Source: Brucellaceae bacterium
GTDB lineage: Bacteria; Pseudomonadota; Alphaproteobacteria; Rhizobiales; Rhizobiaceae
Assembly: GCA_020637775.1 (NCBI GenBank)
Contig: JACKJV010000008.1
Coordinates: 124,001 to 188,000 of the forward strand
DNA: 64,000 bases
Direction: 5' to 3'
In this document: in pieces, positions 17,395-27,342 of the stretch
Position numbering within the stretch: the first letter of the stretch is position 1
Layout of the letters: each line of letters starts with the position of its first letter
The notes under the pieces: generated by a model
The model's input: the letters and a program-made list of their open reading frames with translations, nothing else
The model's database searches: none
Told to the model about the DNA's origin: nothing
Position numbers and translations under genes: made by a program

Positions 17395-18894
17395 ATGAAG
17401 GGCGTGGAACTTTATGGACGTGTCAGGCGGGCGGTTTTCGTCGAGGGCATGAGCCGGCGCGAGGCGGCCCGTGTTTTCGGGATCGATCGCCGGACGGTGG
17501 AGAAGATGCTGCAGTTCTCGGTTCCGCCGGGGTATCGGCGCAGTAAGCCTGTTCGCCGTCCGAAGCTCGACCCGTTTGTCGAGATTATCGACCGGATCCT
17601 GGCGGAAGACAGCGACCGGTCGAAGAAGCAGCGCCACACCTCGAAGCGGATCTTCGAGCGTCTGCGTGACGAGCGCGGCTATGTTGGCGGCATCACGATC
17701 GTGAAGGACTATGTCCATGCCGCCCGACAGCGCCAGCGCGAGATGTTCGTGCCGCTGGCCCATCCGCCGGGCCACGCCCAGGTCGATTTCGGCGAAGCGC
17801 TTGGCGTGATCGGCGGCGTCGAGCGCAAGATTCATTTCCTGGCGATGGACCTGCCGCATTCCGACGGCTGTTTCGTGAAGGCCTACCCGGCAGAGACCAG
17901 CGAGGCCTTCTGTGACGGTCACGTCTCGGCCTTTGCATTCTTCGGCGGGGTGCCTGTTTCGATCCTTTATGACAACACCAGGATCGCGGTCGCCCGCATT
18001 CTTGGCGACGGCACCCGCAAGCGGACACGCATCTTCTCGGAACTGATCTCCCACTATCTGTTCGAGGATCGCTTCGGACGTCCTGGCAAGGGCAACGACA
18101 AAGGCAAGGTCGAGGGGCTGGTCGGCTATTGCCGTCGCAACTTCATGGTGCCGCTGCCGCGGTTCGCCAGCTTCGACGATCTCAATGCCTGGCTGGAAGC
18201 CCGGTGCCGCCGGCGCATGAGCGACAGGCTGCGCGGTCATGGCGAGACGATCGGGGAACGCCTCGAACGCGACCGCGCCCACTTCCAGCCTCTTCCGGCC
18301 GTTGCCTACGACGCCTGCGACAAGCGCACCGCCCGGGTCAGTTCGCTGTCGCTGGTTCGCTATCGCGGCAACGACTATTCCGTCCCGACCACCTACGGCC
18401 ATCGCGAGGTTCTCGTGCGCGGCTACGTCCACGAGGTGGTGATTGCCTGCGGCGCCGAGATCATCGCCCGCCATCGCCGTTCCTGGGAGACGGAGGACTT
18501 CATCTTCGACCCGCTGCACTACCTGGCGCTGATCGAGCAGAAGACCAATGCCCTCGACCAGGCGGCTCCGCTGGCCGGTTGGGACCTGCCGGAAGCCTTC
18601 ACCACGCTGCGCCGGCTTCTGGAAGCGCGCCTGGGTAAAAAGGGCAAGCGCGAGTTCGTCCAGGTGCTGCGCCTGATGGAGACATTCTCCGTCGACGATG
18701 TCCATGCCGGGATCCGATGTGCGCTGGAACGCGGCACGATCGGGTTCGACGCGGTCAAGCATCTCGTCCTGTGCCGGATCGAACGCCGGCCACCACGCCT
18801 CGACATGACGGTCTATCCCTATTTGCCGAAAGCCCGCGTCGAGGTGACGTCGGCGCGGAGCTACATGAGCCTTCTGGCCGGAGCCGGGTCATGA
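17395..18894 (+). CDS. istA: IS21-family transposase IstA
   Basis: This 499-residue transposase has an N-terminal helix-turn-helix (MSRREAARVFGIDRRTVEKM) and an rve-type catalytic core. The probable DDE residues are D131 (in QVDFGEA), D193 (in YDNTR) and E240 (in GKVEGLV), all intact. The C-terminal Mu-transposase-like region is complete. The stop overlaps the istB start in ATGA. The full-length frame suggests the element may still be active. Confidence 0.96.
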   Translation: MKGVELYGRVRRAVFVEGMSRREAARVFGIDRRTVEKMLQFSVPPGYRRSKPVRRPKLDPFVEIIDRILAEDSDRSKKQRHTSKRIFERLRDERGYVGGITIVKDYVHAARQRQREMFVPLAHPPGHAQVDFGEALGVIGGVERKIHFLAMDLPHSDGCFVKAYPAETSEAFCDGHVSAFAFFGGVPVSILYDNTRIAVARILGDGTRKRTRIFSELISHYLFEDRFGRPGKGNDKGKVEGLVGYCRRNFMVPLPRFASFDDLNAWLEARCRRRMSDRLRGHGETIGERLERDRAHFQPLPAVAYDACDKRTARVSSLSLVRYRGNDYSVPTTYGHREVLVRGYVHEVVIACGAEIIARHRRSWETEDFIFDPLHYLALIEQKTNALDQAAPLAGWDLPEAFTTLRRLLEARLGKKGKREFVQVLRLMETFSVDDVHAGIRCALERGTIGFDAVKHLVLCRIERRPPRLDMTVYPYLPKARVEVTSARSYMSLLAGAGS

Positions 18895-19667
18895 ACGATA
18901 CGCCGCAACTGCTGCTGTCCCATCACCTGAAGGCGCTGAAGCTGCCGACCTTCCTGCGCGAATACGACAAGCTCGCCCGGCAGTGCGCCGCCGAAGGCGT
19001 CGATCATTCGCGTTATCTCCTGCGGCTTGCCGAACTCGAGCTGATCGATCGCGAACGGCGCATGGTGGAGCGGCGGATCAAGGCGGCCCGCTTCCCCGCC
19101 GTCAAGAGCATCGACAGCTTCGACTTCAATGCCATCGCATCGCTGAACAAGATGCTGGTGATGGAACTGGCGCGCTGCGACTACGTCAGCCGCAACGAGA
19201 ATGTCATCGCCGTCGGCAACAGCGGCACCGGCAAGACCCACATCGCTCTCGCCCTCGGTCTGGCCGCCTGCCAGAAGGGGCTGCCTGTCGGCTTCATCAC
19301 CGCATCGGCGCTGGTGCACGAACTGCTCGAGGCGCGTGACGACAAGCGACTGCTGCGGCTGCAGAAGCAACTGGCCAAGGTTCGACTGCTGATCATCGAC
19401 GAACTCGGCTACGTGCCGCTGTCGCCGACCGGAGCCGAACTGCTGTTCGAGGTCTTCTCACAGCGCTACGAACGCGGTTCGACCATCGTCACGTCGAACC
19501 TGCCCTTCGATGAATGGACCAGCGTCTTCGGCTCCGAGCGACTGACCGGCGCGCTCCTCGACCGGCTCACCCACCATGTCCATATCCTGGAAATGAACGG
19601 CGAAAGCTATCGCCTCGCACAATCCCGCAAGGCTGCCGAGCCAAACCGCGATTCCGCAACGGACTGA
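18891..19667 (+). CDS. istB: IS21 transposition helper ATPase IstB
   Basis: This 258-residue AAA+ helper has Walker A GNSGTGKT at residues 109-116 and Walker B LLIIDELGY near residue 168. IstB assembles on target DNA and stimulates IstA. It starts at ATG 18891 inside the istA stop; longer in-frame starts upstream lie within istA and are not credible. The sequence is complete. Confidence 0.96.
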   Translation: MNDTPQLLLSHHLKALKLPTFLREYDKLARQCAAEGVDHSRYLLRLAELELIDRERRMVERRIKAARFPAVKSIDSFDFNAIASLNKMLVMELARCDYVSRNENVIAVGNSGTGKTHIALALGLAACQKGLPVGFITASALVHELLEARDDKRLLRLQKQLAKVRLLIIDELGYVPLSPTGAELLFEVFSQRYERGSTIVTSNLPFDEWTSVFGSERLTGALLDRLTHHVHILEMNGESYRLAQSRKAAEPNRDSATD

Positions 19668-19686
19668 TCCCGACGAAACGGCGCGC

Positions 19687-19726
19687 CGTCATGCGAAGGG
19701 GCCCGATCGGGCCCCTTCGCATGACG
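19687..19726 (+). terminator. Perfect 40-bp palindrome downstream of istB
   Basis: The stretch from CGTCATGCGAAGGGGCCC through its exact reverse complement is a perfect 40-bp inverted repeat centred on GATC, starting 19 bp after the istB stop and inside the IS right end. There is no T-run. It could end istAB transcription, block read-through in both directions, or protect the mRNA. Confidence 0.6.
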
Positions 19727-19731
19727 TCATC

Positions 19732-19758
19732 TGGCGCATTTTTGCTCCGGCGTTGACA
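19732..19758 (-). repeat. IS21 right terminal repeat (R1)
   Basis: TGGCGCATTTTTGC followed by TCCGGCGTTGACA is the inverted copy of the left end and closes the element with CA at 19757-19758. Confidence 0.9.
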
Positions 19759-19877
19759 TCAGCCAAGGCAAGCGTATCGAAAAGCAGGTGGCGTTTATAC
19801 AGCGGGCACTTATTCGTCTGGGCGATATCATATCAAGCGATGGTGGCCGAATCCTCATACTGCGCCGCGCAGCGTGA
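19759..19877 (+). pseudogene. Unidentified 3' gene remnant abutting the IS21 right end
   Basis: Directly after the IS, one plus-strand frame is open for about 39 codons (SQGKRIEKQVAFIQRALIRL and onward, ending LRRAA) before a TGA at 19875-19877. The sequence looks like a real protein C-terminus and the base composition is less GC-rich than its neighbours. I cannot assign a family. It does not continue the livM-like gene on the other side. It may be left from a mobile element that used the nearby tRNA-Ser. The rest of the gap to the tRNA (19878-19995) holds nothing I recognise. Confidence 0.4.
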
Positions 19878-19995
19878 GCCGTATCAGGCTATCAAACCGG
19901 GATGACTCAGCAGGGTTCCTGCAAGATGCTGATTAGGCCAAGGATTATGGCACGACCAGAAAAGCGTTACTAAGTCATTGAAATTTAATGCATTG

Positions 19996-20085
19996 TGGCG
20001 GAGAGGGGGGGATTCGAACCCCCGATAGAGTTGCCCCTATGCCGCATTTCGAGTGCGGTGCTTTCAACCACTCAGCCACCTCTCC
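19996..20085 (-). tRNA. tRNA-Ser (anticodon CGA)
   Basis: On the minus strand the acceptor stem GGAGAGG pairs with CCTCTCC, followed by discriminator G and an encoded CCA. The anticodon stem CCGCA/TGCGG closes the loop CTCGAAA, giving anticodon CGA (plus-strand 20049-20051), which reads UCG. A long variable arm (TAGGGGCAACTCTA) and a TTCGAATC T-loop confirm a class II serine tRNA. The accessory region lies at its 3' side and core genes at its 5' side, the usual orientation for island integration. Confidence 0.96.
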
Positions 20086-20434
20086 GCTCGTGGTTGACAC
20101 CGGATACCGGCGCGGGCGCTTCAATAGCGGCAGGCAGGGCGGGTTACAAGGGCTAATTTGCCGCCCGGCTCGCTTTTCCTTCCGTCGCATCGGGCCGGAG
20201 CATTGACTCGCTCGCCCCGAAAGAGTATCCGCACGCCGATCCGGCGGTGTGGGCCAACCATGCCGCTCGATTGTTTTGGCCTTTCCGAACATGCATCGCC
20301 CGCCGGCCGCGCCGGTTGGCCGCGAAATCGGAACGGCCGGCAGACCGGGTTTCATCCGGTCCAAGACTGACAAAAAGACGGGCGGGCCGGCCGACGGGCG
20401 GTTCAGATCCGGACGGACACTGAAAGGAAGAAAG
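20086..20434 (+). promoter_or_regulatory. Upstream region of rplU with candidate sigma-70 promoter
   Basis: This 349-bp gap has no gene. A plausible promoter is TTGACT (20203-20208), a 17-bp spacer, and TATCCG (20226-20231). That would give a leader of nearly 200 nt before rplU, room for autoregulatory structure, although I see no known leader motif. An AAAGGAAG ribosome-binding site at 20423-20430 serves rplU. Confidence 0.45.
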
Positions 20435-21040
20435 ATGTTCGCAGTCATCAAGACGGGTGGCAAGCAGTACCGCGTTGCCGCCGAAGACGTGATCCAGATC
20501 GAGCGCGTTGCCGGAGACGCCGGCGATATCGTGACGCTCGGCGATGTTCTCATGGTCGGCGAAGGCGCTGACGCCTCCATCGGCGCGCCCTTCGTGGACG
20601 GCGCCTCCGTGGCCGCCGAGATCCTCGAGCAGAACCGCGGCCCCAAGGTGATTTCCTTCAAGAAGCGCCGCCGCCAGAATTCGCGCCGCAAGCGCGGCCA
20701 TCGCCAATTGCTGACCACCGTGCGCATTTCCGAAATCCTGACCGGTGGCGCCAAGCCCTCCAAGGCCGCTGCCCCGAAGAAGGAAAAGGCAGCCGAGGCC
20801 GCTCCGGCCGCCGCCGCCGCGCCGCTCTTCACCGCGCCGGAAGGCGATGCCGACGATCTCACGAAGATCAAGGGCATCGGCCCGGTCGCCAAGCGCCAGC
20901 TCGCCGAACAGGGCATCACGCAGTTTGCCCAGGTTGCCGCGCTTTCCGATGAAGACATCGTGAAGATCGACGAGGCGATGCCCTTCTCCGCCGACCAGAT
21001 CAAGGACTGGCGCGAACAGGCGCGGGAAATGGCGAAGTAA
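20435..21040 (+). CDS. rplU: 50S ribosomal protein L21 with C-terminal helix-hairpin-helix extension
   Basis: The first ~103 residues are standard L21 ([15 protein letters not shown], then [16 protein letters not shown]), which binds 23S rRNA. The protein continues to 201 residues: an Ala/Lys/Pro linker leads to a C-terminal domain with [20 protein letters not shown], a helix-hairpin-helix-like nucleic-acid-binding motif. Extended L21 occurs in Alphaproteobacteria; the extra domain's role is unknown to me. The start at 20435 gives the canonical L21 N-terminus; a longer in-frame start at 20249 does not. rpmA follows, as usual. Confidence 0.95.
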   Translation: MFAVIKTGGKQYRVAAEDVIQIERVAGDAGDIVTLGDVLMVGEGADASIGAPFVDGASVAAEILEQNRGPKVISFKKRRRQNSRRKRGHRQLLTTVRISEILTGGAKPSKAAAPKKEKAAEAAPAAAAAPLFTAPEGDADDLTKIKGIGPVAKRQLAEQGITQFAQVAALSDEDIVKIDEAMPFSADQIKDWREQAREMAK

Positions 21041-21125
21041 ATCGCCACCGGCTGAAGCTTGAATTCGGGCGCATGAACGCCCATAAGGAACGAAAGGCGC
21101 CCCAGCGGCGCGAAGGAGACTTGAA

Positions 21126-21395
21126 ATGGCACACAAGAAAGCAGGCGGTTCGTCCCGTAACGGTCGCGATTCCATTGGCCGCCGTCTTGGCGTGAAGAAG
21201 TTCGGCGGCGAGAAGGTCGTCCCGGGCAACATCATCATTCGTCAGCGCGGAACCAAGTGGCATCCGGGCAACAATGTCGGCATGGGCAAGGATCACACCA
21301 TTTTTGCCGTGACCGAAGGTGCCGTGTCTTTCGCCCGGAAAGCCAACGGTCGAACCTATGTATCCGTCGTGCCGATGGCCGACGCAGCGGAGTAA
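21126..21395 (+). CDS. rpmA: 50S ribosomal protein L27
   Basis: This 89-residue protein starts [16 protein letters not shown], the universally conserved N-terminus that reaches the peptidyl-transferase centre. There is no cleavable N-terminal extension of the Firmicutes type. A GAAGGAGAC ribosome-binding site precedes the ATG. It is co-transcribed with rplU and is followed by a rho-independent terminator. Confidence 0.98.
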   Translation: MAHKKAGGSSRNGRDSIGRRLGVKKFGGEKVVPGNIIIRQRGTKWHPGNNVGMGKDHTIFAVTEGAVSFARKANGRTYVSVVPMADAAE

Positions 21396-21463
21396 GCCGG
21401 TTCCGCACCAAACACCGGCGGCCCACCTCGGGTTCCGGTGTCTGGCAAGGCAGCAAATGGATC

Positions 21464-21497
21464 AGGGGAGATGGGCCGCCATCTCCCCTTTTTCTTT
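21464..21497 (+). terminator. Rho-independent terminator after rpmA
   Basis: AGGGGAGATGG and CCATCTCCCCT form an 11-bp stem with a GCCG-type loop, followed directly by TTTTTCTTTT. It ends the rplU-rpmA transcript 20 bp before the next gene's start. Confidence 0.9.
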
Positions 21498-21516
21498 TGG
21501 CCTGACGGAGGAACCC

Positions 21517-22110
21517 ATGGTCGAGGATATCAAGGAGACTGAAGAAGACAGTTCGTTGCGCATCGATTGCCCGGTGCTGGTCACCGATCGCCTGGTGCTG
21601 CGCAAGCCGCATGAGACGGATGCGTCCGATCTCGCCCGGCTGGCCAACAATCCGCGCATCGCGATGATGCTCACCCGCATGCCGCATCCCTATGGCGAAG
21701 CGGATGCCGGGAACTTTCTCGACCATGCTTCGCGGCGCCGGAGCGGCTGCATCTACGCGGTCACCCTGGCCGCCAACGGCCGCTTCATCGGCTGCGCCGG
21801 CCTCGAGCCCGCCGACGGCGCGCTGGAAATCGGCTATTGGTTTGGCCAGCCCTTCTGGGGCAAGGGCTACGCAACCGAAACCGCCCATGCCCTGGTGGAC
21901 ACGGCGTTCCGCTGTACCGCCATCGAGCGGATGGAAGCCTCCTGCCGTGTCACCAACAGCGCCTCGCGCCGGGTTTTGCACAAGTGCGGCTTCCAGTTCG
22001 CCGGCCACGGCATGAAGACCTCGCAGGCCGCCGGCCGCATCAATGTCGAGCGCTATCGCCTCGACCGCGCCACCTGGATCGGCCTGAAAAGCTGGACGGC
22101 CCGGTCATGA
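21517..22110 (+). CDS. GNAT family N-acetyltransferase (RimJ/RimL type)
   Basis: This 197-residue acetyltransferase has the RimL-like LVTDRLVLRKPHETDASDLA start, EIGYWFGQPFWGKGYATE for acetyl-CoA binding, and NSASRRVLHKCGF near the C-terminus. Such enzymes acetylate N-terminal or side-chain amines; the substrate is not known. The start ATG at 21517 follows ACGGAGGAA. The gene sits in the L27-Obg interval where rhizobia usually carry a similar acetyltransferase. Confidence 0.9.
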   Translation: MVEDIKETEEDSSLRIDCPVLVTDRLVLRKPHETDASDLARLANNPRIAMMLTRMPHPYGEADAGNFLDHASRRRSGCIYAVTLAANGRFIGCAGLEPADGALEIGYWFGQPFWGKGYATETAHALVDTAFRCTAIERMEASCRVTNSASRRVLHKCGFQFAGHGMKTSQAAGRINVERYRLDRATWIGLKSWTARS

Positions 22111-22121
22111 GACCGGATCGT

Positions 22122-22976
22122 TCAGGCCATCTCCACCCAGACCGGCCGGTGGTCGGACCCTGTGGCGGTCGAATCGACACGCGCATTGCCGAAGCGGTGT
22201 GCGATGCCGGCACTGGCGAAACAATAGTCGAGCCGGCGCGGCTGCAATTTGCCGGCCGGGTCGAACCAGCTCGCCGCTCCGTCCGTCGTCACCGAGACGT
22301 CGCAGGCGAACCGCGCGTTGACCTGCCGGCCGTATTCGGCGTCCAGCGGACCTGCGAGAGCGACGTATTCCGGCGATTCCGGGTCCATGTTGAAGTCGCC
22401 CATCAGCACGAAATCCTCCGGCAGCGGCAATTCCGGAAAGCCGTTGACAGCAAGGCCCGTCGCCGCGCCGCCATCGAGGCGATGCTCCAGCGCCGTGCGC
22501 ATCAGCCAGCGGATCTGGGCCAGCCGTTCGGCTGCACTTGTGTGATCGAGATGAACCGAATGGAAGCGGACATGCCCTGCGGGCGTATCAACGATCGCCT
22601 CCAGGGCGCCGCGCTGCAGGTTGAGCACGCTGACCGACCGGCTGCGCGGAAGCAGGAAATTGCGCGTGGCGATGATCGGCGTGCGCGACAGGATCATGTT
22701 GCCGAATTCGAAGAAGCGGCTGACGGCGCGCCCATTCTCCATGCCGCTGCCCATGTCGATCTGGAAGGGCGCGCCGAAGGCACAGAAATAGTCGGGAAAC
22801 AGCTCACAGAGCCCGGCCACCATGTCGGCACCGCCGTTCTGCGGGTTGTTGCGGCTGACCTCCTGCAGCGCGATGACGTCCGCGCCCTTCACCTCCTGCC
22901 CGATGCGCTCCAGGTCGTACCGCCCGTCCATGCCGATGCCGTACTGGATGTTGTAGCTCACACACGAAAACGCCAT
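22122..22976 (-). CDS. Endonuclease/exonuclease/phosphatase family protein
   Basis: This 284-residue protein has the EEP fold: SYNIQYGIG at the N-terminus, VIALQEVSR for the metal-binding glutamate, VLMGDFNMDP in the middle and TGSDHRPVWVEM with the catalytic Asp-His at the end. It could act on nucleic acids, phosphoesters or lipids. I chose ATG 22976 because GGAAGGTG precedes it and it starts directly at the fold; a frame extension to 23030 adds only 18 residues. It diverges from obgE and converges on the acetyltransferase gene. Confidence 0.88.
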   Translation of the reverse strand: MAFSCVSYNIQYGIGMDGRYDLERIGQEVKGADVIALQEVSRNNPQNGGADMVAGLCELFPDYFCAFGAPFQIDMGSGMENGRAVSRFFEFGNMILSRTPIIATRNFLLPRSRSVSVLNLQRGALEAIVDTPAGHVRFHSVHLDHTSAAERLAQIRWLMRTALEHRLDGGAATGLAVNGFPELPLPEDFVLMGDFNMDPESPEYVALAGPLDAEYGRQVNARFACDVSVTTDGAASWFDPAGKLQPRRLDYCFASAGIAHRFGNARVDSTATGSDHRPVWVEMA

Positions 22977-23037
22977 GTTTTCACCTTCCGGGAGGATTTG
23001 CCTGATATGTCTCGCGATTCGTCGCCACATGCGTTAG

Positions 23038-24123
<1,086 letters not shown>

Positions 24124-24133
24124 AACCGGAACC

Positions 24134-25255
24134 ATGGCCATGCTCTCCGCATACAGGCGCATCACGGTCAAGATCGGCTCTGCCCTGCTGGTCGACCGCA
24201 AGACAGGGCTGAAACGCGGCTGGCTGGCCGCGCTCGTCGCCGATATCGCCCGGCTGAAGGCGGGTGGCGCCGATGTTGTGGTCGTGTCCTCGGGCGCCAT
24301 TGCCCTTGGCCGCACCATTCTGGGCCTCGGGCGAAGGCAGTTGAAGCTGGAGGAAAGCCAGGCGGCGGCGGCGGCAGGCCAGATCGCGCTGGCCCAGGCC
24401 TGGTCGGAGGAACTCGCCCGCCATGCCATCACGGCCGGGCAGGTTCTCGTCACGCTGGGCGACACGGAAGAGCGGCGGCGCTATCTCAATGCCCGCGCCA
24501 CCATCGGCACATTGCTCAAGCTCGGTGCCGTGCCGGTCGTCAACGAGAACGACACGGTGGCGACCACGGAAATCCGCTACGGCGACAATGACCGGCTGGC
24601 CGCCCGCGTCGCCACGATGATGTCGAGCGACCTGCTGATCCTGCTCTCCGATATTGACGGGCTTTACACCGCGCCGCCCGCCCTCGATCCCGCTGCACGG
24701 CATATCCCGCTGGTCGCGCGCATCACGCCGGAAATCGAGGCCATGGCCGGCGCCGCCGCCTCGGAACTGTCGCGCGGGGGCATGCGCACCAAGCTCGATG
24801 CCGGCAAGATCGCCACGACGGCCGGAACCGCCATGATCATCGCGTCCGGTGAGGTCAATCACCCGTTGGGCGCCATCGAGGGTGGCGCCCGCTTCACCCG
24901 CTTCGAACCGGCCGGCAATCCCGTCTCCGGCTACAAGAGCTGGATCGCCGGGCAACTGGAACCGGCCGGACGGCTTCTCATCGATGACGGCGCCCTGAAA
25001 GCCCTGCATGAAGGCCGTTCGCTGCTCGCCGCCGGGGTGCGCGCGGTGACGGGCAATTTCGCCCGCGGCGATACCGTGGCCGTGCTCACCGCCGATGGCA
25101 CGGAGGTGGCGCGCGGCCTCATCGCCTATGATGCCGCCGACGCGATGCGCATTGCCGGCCGCAAGAGCGCCGAGATCGAGCAGGTTCTGGGCTATCAGGC
25201 CCGCTCCGCCATGATACACCGCGACGACCTGGTGGTGACCGCGCCGGTCCCGTGA
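24134..25255 (+). CDS. proB: Glutamate 5-kinase
   Basis: This 373-residue enzyme phosphorylates glutamate in the first step of proline synthesis. The amino-acid-kinase domain shows [24 protein letters not shown] and [11 protein letters not shown]-terminal PUA domain ([13 protein letters not shown]) is present. An alternative ATG lies two codons downstream. It is 10 bp after obgE and is followed by proA, so the pathway genes are co-transcribed. Confidence 0.97.
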   Translation: MAMLSAYRRITVKIGSALLVDRKTGLKRGWLAALVADIARLKAGGADVVVVSSGAIALGRTILGLGRRQLKLEESQAAAAAGQIALAQAWSEELARHAITAGQVLVTLGDTEERRRYLNARATIGTLLKLGAVPVVNENDTVATTEIRYGDNDRLAARVATMMSSDLLILLSDIDGLYTAPPALDPAARHIPLVARITPEIEAMAGAAASELSRGGMRTKLDAGKIATTAGTAMIIASGEVNHPLGAIEGGARFTRFEPAGNPVSGYKSWIAGQLEPAGRLLIDDGALKALHEGRSLLAAGVRAVTGNFARGDTVAVLTADGTEVARGLIAYDAADAMRIAGRKSAEIEQVLGYQARSAMIHRDDLVVTAPVP

Positions 25256-25317
25256 TGAACCGGCGATTGCCCGCCGCCACCGGACCATGTATTGACCCTG
25301 CGACAGGGAGACCCGAC

Positions 25318-26604
25318 ATGCTGACCACCGACAGCACCGGCAAGACAGACGTTCACGCCCTCATGGCAGACATGGGAAGGCGCGCCCGCGCCGCCGCCGC
25401 CCCGCTTGCCATCGCCAGCCCGCAGGCCAAGCATGCCGCGCTGATGGCCATGGCCGATGCCATCGAGACGGGCATGGACACGATCCTGGCCGCCAATGCA
25501 CGCGACATGGAAAACGGCGTGGCGGCCGGCCTCTCGCCGGCGATGCTGGATCGCCTGAAACTCGACGGGGACCGCGTGCGCGCCATGGCCGGCGGCATCC
25601 GCGCCATCGCGGAACTCAAGGATCCCGTGGGCGAGATCATCGCCGAATGGGACCGGCCCAACGGTCTGCACATCGAACGGGTGCGCACGCCGCTCGGCGT
25701 CATCGGCGTCATCTATGAAAGCCGGCCCAACGTGACCGCCGATGCCGGCGCGCTCTGCCTGAAGGCCGGCAATGCCGTCATCCTGCGCGGCGGCTCGGAC
25801 TCGGCGCATTCATCGGCGGCCATCCACGCCTGCCTCGCCGAGGGGCTGGAGGCGGCAGGCCTGCCAGCCGATGCCATCCAGCGGGTTCCGGTGACCGACC
25901 GCGCCGCCGTCGGCGAATTGCTGACAGGACTGGACGGCAATGTGGACGTCATTGTCCCGCGCGGCGGCAAGAGCCTCGTCGCCCGCGTTCAGGCGGATGC
26001 CCGGGTGCCGGTCTTCGCCCACCTGGAAGGCATCTGCCATGTCTACGTGGACAAGTCCGCCGATCCGGCCATGGCCGTGGCCATCGTGACCAATGCCAAG
26101 ATGCGCCGCACCGGCATTTGCGGCGCGGCGGAAACGCTGCTGGTGGACCGCGCCTGCGCTGCCACCCACCTGCCGCCGATCCTGCAGGCCCTTGCGGAAA
26201 AGGGTTGCGAAATCCGTGGCGACGACACCGTCATGGCCCTTTGGGACGATGCGAAGGAAGCGGCGGCCGAGGACTGGTCGACCGAATATCTCGACGCCAT
26301 CATTTCCGTGGCCGTCGTCGATGGCGTGTCCGGCGCCATCGGGCACATCAACCGCTATTCGTCGCATCACACCGAAGCGATCATCGCCGAGGACGATGAG
26401 GCCGTCGCGCGCTTCTTCAACGAGATCGACAGCGCCATCCTGCTTCACAACGCCTCCACCCAGTTCGCCGATGGCGGTGAATTCGGCATGGGTGCCGAGA
26501 TCGGCATCGCAACGGGCAAGATGCATGCGCGCGGACCCGTCGGCGTCGAACAGCTCACCTCGTTCAAGTACCGGGTGCGCGGCACCGGTCAGACCCGCCC
26601 CTGA
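25318..26604 (+). CDS. proA: Glutamate-5-semialdehyde dehydrogenase
   Basis: This 428-residue NADPH-dependent reductase converts glutamyl-5-phosphate to the semialdehyde. The catalytic cysteine region [15 protein letters not shown] and the preceding [14 protein letters not shown] are intact. The start at 25318 follows CAGGGAGACC and gives the usual length; a frame extension to 25252 has no homology. Its stop overlaps the nadD start. Confidence 0.97.
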   Translation: MLTTDSTGKTDVHALMADMGRRARAAAAPLAIASPQAKHAALMAMADAIETGMDTILAANARDMENGVAAGLSPAMLDRLKLDGDRVRAMAGGIRAIAELKDPVGEIIAEWDRPNGLHIERVRTPLGVIGVIYESRPNVTADAGALCLKAGNAVILRGGSDSAHSSAAIHACLAEGLEAAGLPADAIQRVPVTDRAAVGELLTGLDGNVDVIVPRGGKSLVARVQADARVPVFAHLEGICHVYVDKSADPAMAVAIVTNAKMRRTGICGAAETLLVDRACAATHLPPILQALAEKGCEIRGDDTVMALWDDAKEAAAEDWSTEYLDAIISVAVVDGVSGAIGHINRYSSHHTEAIIAEDDEAVARFFNEIDSAILLHNASTQFADGGEFGMGAEIGIATGKMHARGPVGVEQLTSFKYRVRGTGQTRP

Positions 26605-27245
26605 TGGAGGAGGCCGAGAGCGTAGCCCGGCACTATCTGCGCATGCCCGCAACCGCGCCCGGCTTGCGGGTCGGCCTGTTCGGCGGCTCTTTCAATCCGC
26701 CCCATGGCGGTCACGCGCTGGTTGCCGAGATCGCCCTGCGCCGGCTGGCGCTCGACCAGCTCTGGTGGATCGTCACGCCGGGCAACCCGCTCAAGGACAA
26801 TTCCAACCTGGCGCCGCTGGCCCGGCGCGTCGCCGCTTCCGAGGCGGTCAAGCCTTCCCCGAAGGTGAAGATCACGGCCTTCGAGGCCGCATACCGGGTG
26901 CGCTTCACGGCCGATACGCTGGCACTGGTCAAGGCGCGCCGGCCCGGCGTGCGCTTTGTCTGGATCATGGGCGCGGACAACCTGCGCTCCTTTCACCGCT
27001 GGCAGCGGTGGCGGCAGATCGTCCGTACCTTCCCCATCGCCGTGATCGATCGCCCTGGCGATACGCTGGCGTTCCTTTCATCGCGCATGGCGAAGACCTT
27101 CGCGCACGCGCGCATCGATGAAGCCGATGCCCCGCGTCTGGCCTTTCTCGATCCGCCGGCCTGGACCTTCATTCACGGCCCGCGCTCCTCGCTCTCATCG
27201 ACCGAGTTGCGCGCGAAGGCGGGGCAGGAGTCGCAGACGCGTTAG
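26604..27245 (+). CDS. nadD: Nicotinate-nucleotide adenylyltransferase
   Basis: This 213-residue enzyme makes nicotinate adenine dinucleotide for NAD synthesis. It has the nucleotidyltransferase motif GLFGGSFNPPHGGH and the C-terminal SSTELR. The ATG at 26604 shares a base with the proA stop, so translation is coupled. An ATG at 26643 is a possible shorter start. The order proA-nadD-rsfS is standard. Confidence 0.95.
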   Translation: MEEAESVARHYLRMPATAPGLRVGLFGGSFNPPHGGHALVAEIALRRLALDQLWWIVTPGNPLKDNSNLAPLARRVAASEAVKPSPKVKITAFEAAYRVRFTADTLALVKARRPGVRFVWIMGADNLRSFHRWQRWRQIVRTFPIAVIDRPGDTLAFLSSRMAKTFAHARIDEADAPRLAFLDPPAWTFIHGPRSSLSSTELRAKAGQESQTR

Positions 27246-27342
27246 CAAACGTGAAAACAGTCGATCCGCCGTGTCTTGAAAATGCAAGGCTTTGCTGCCA
27301 CCTTTCAAGCGTACGCTGGACACGGCGTGCGGCGTTGCTCTC

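Larger units (their letters stand above)
17286..19758 (+). mobile_element. IS21-family insertion sequence (2473 bp)
   Basis: The element begins TG and ends CA, as IS21 members do. The left end TGAGAACGCCGGTGCAAAAAT matches the reverse complement of the right end (TGTCAACGCCGGAGCAAAAAT). A second copy of the repeat lies inside the left end near 17340. Two overlapping genes, istA and istB, fill the interior. The flanks CCGAAG (left) and TCAGCC (right) show no target duplication, although IS21 insertions usually create 4-8 bp. The junction is therefore probably the result of recombination or deletion after insertion. The left end interrupts a livM-like gene. Confidence 0.92.

Noticed and set aside
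19878..19995. A possible short ORF and attachment-site repeat next to tRNA-Ser
   Set aside because: No copy of the tRNA 3' end is found in the visible sequence and the short frames have no ribosome-binding site.
20249..20434. Longer in-frame start for rplU
   Set aside because: It would add 62 non-conserved residues before the standard L21 N-terminus and cover the promoter region.
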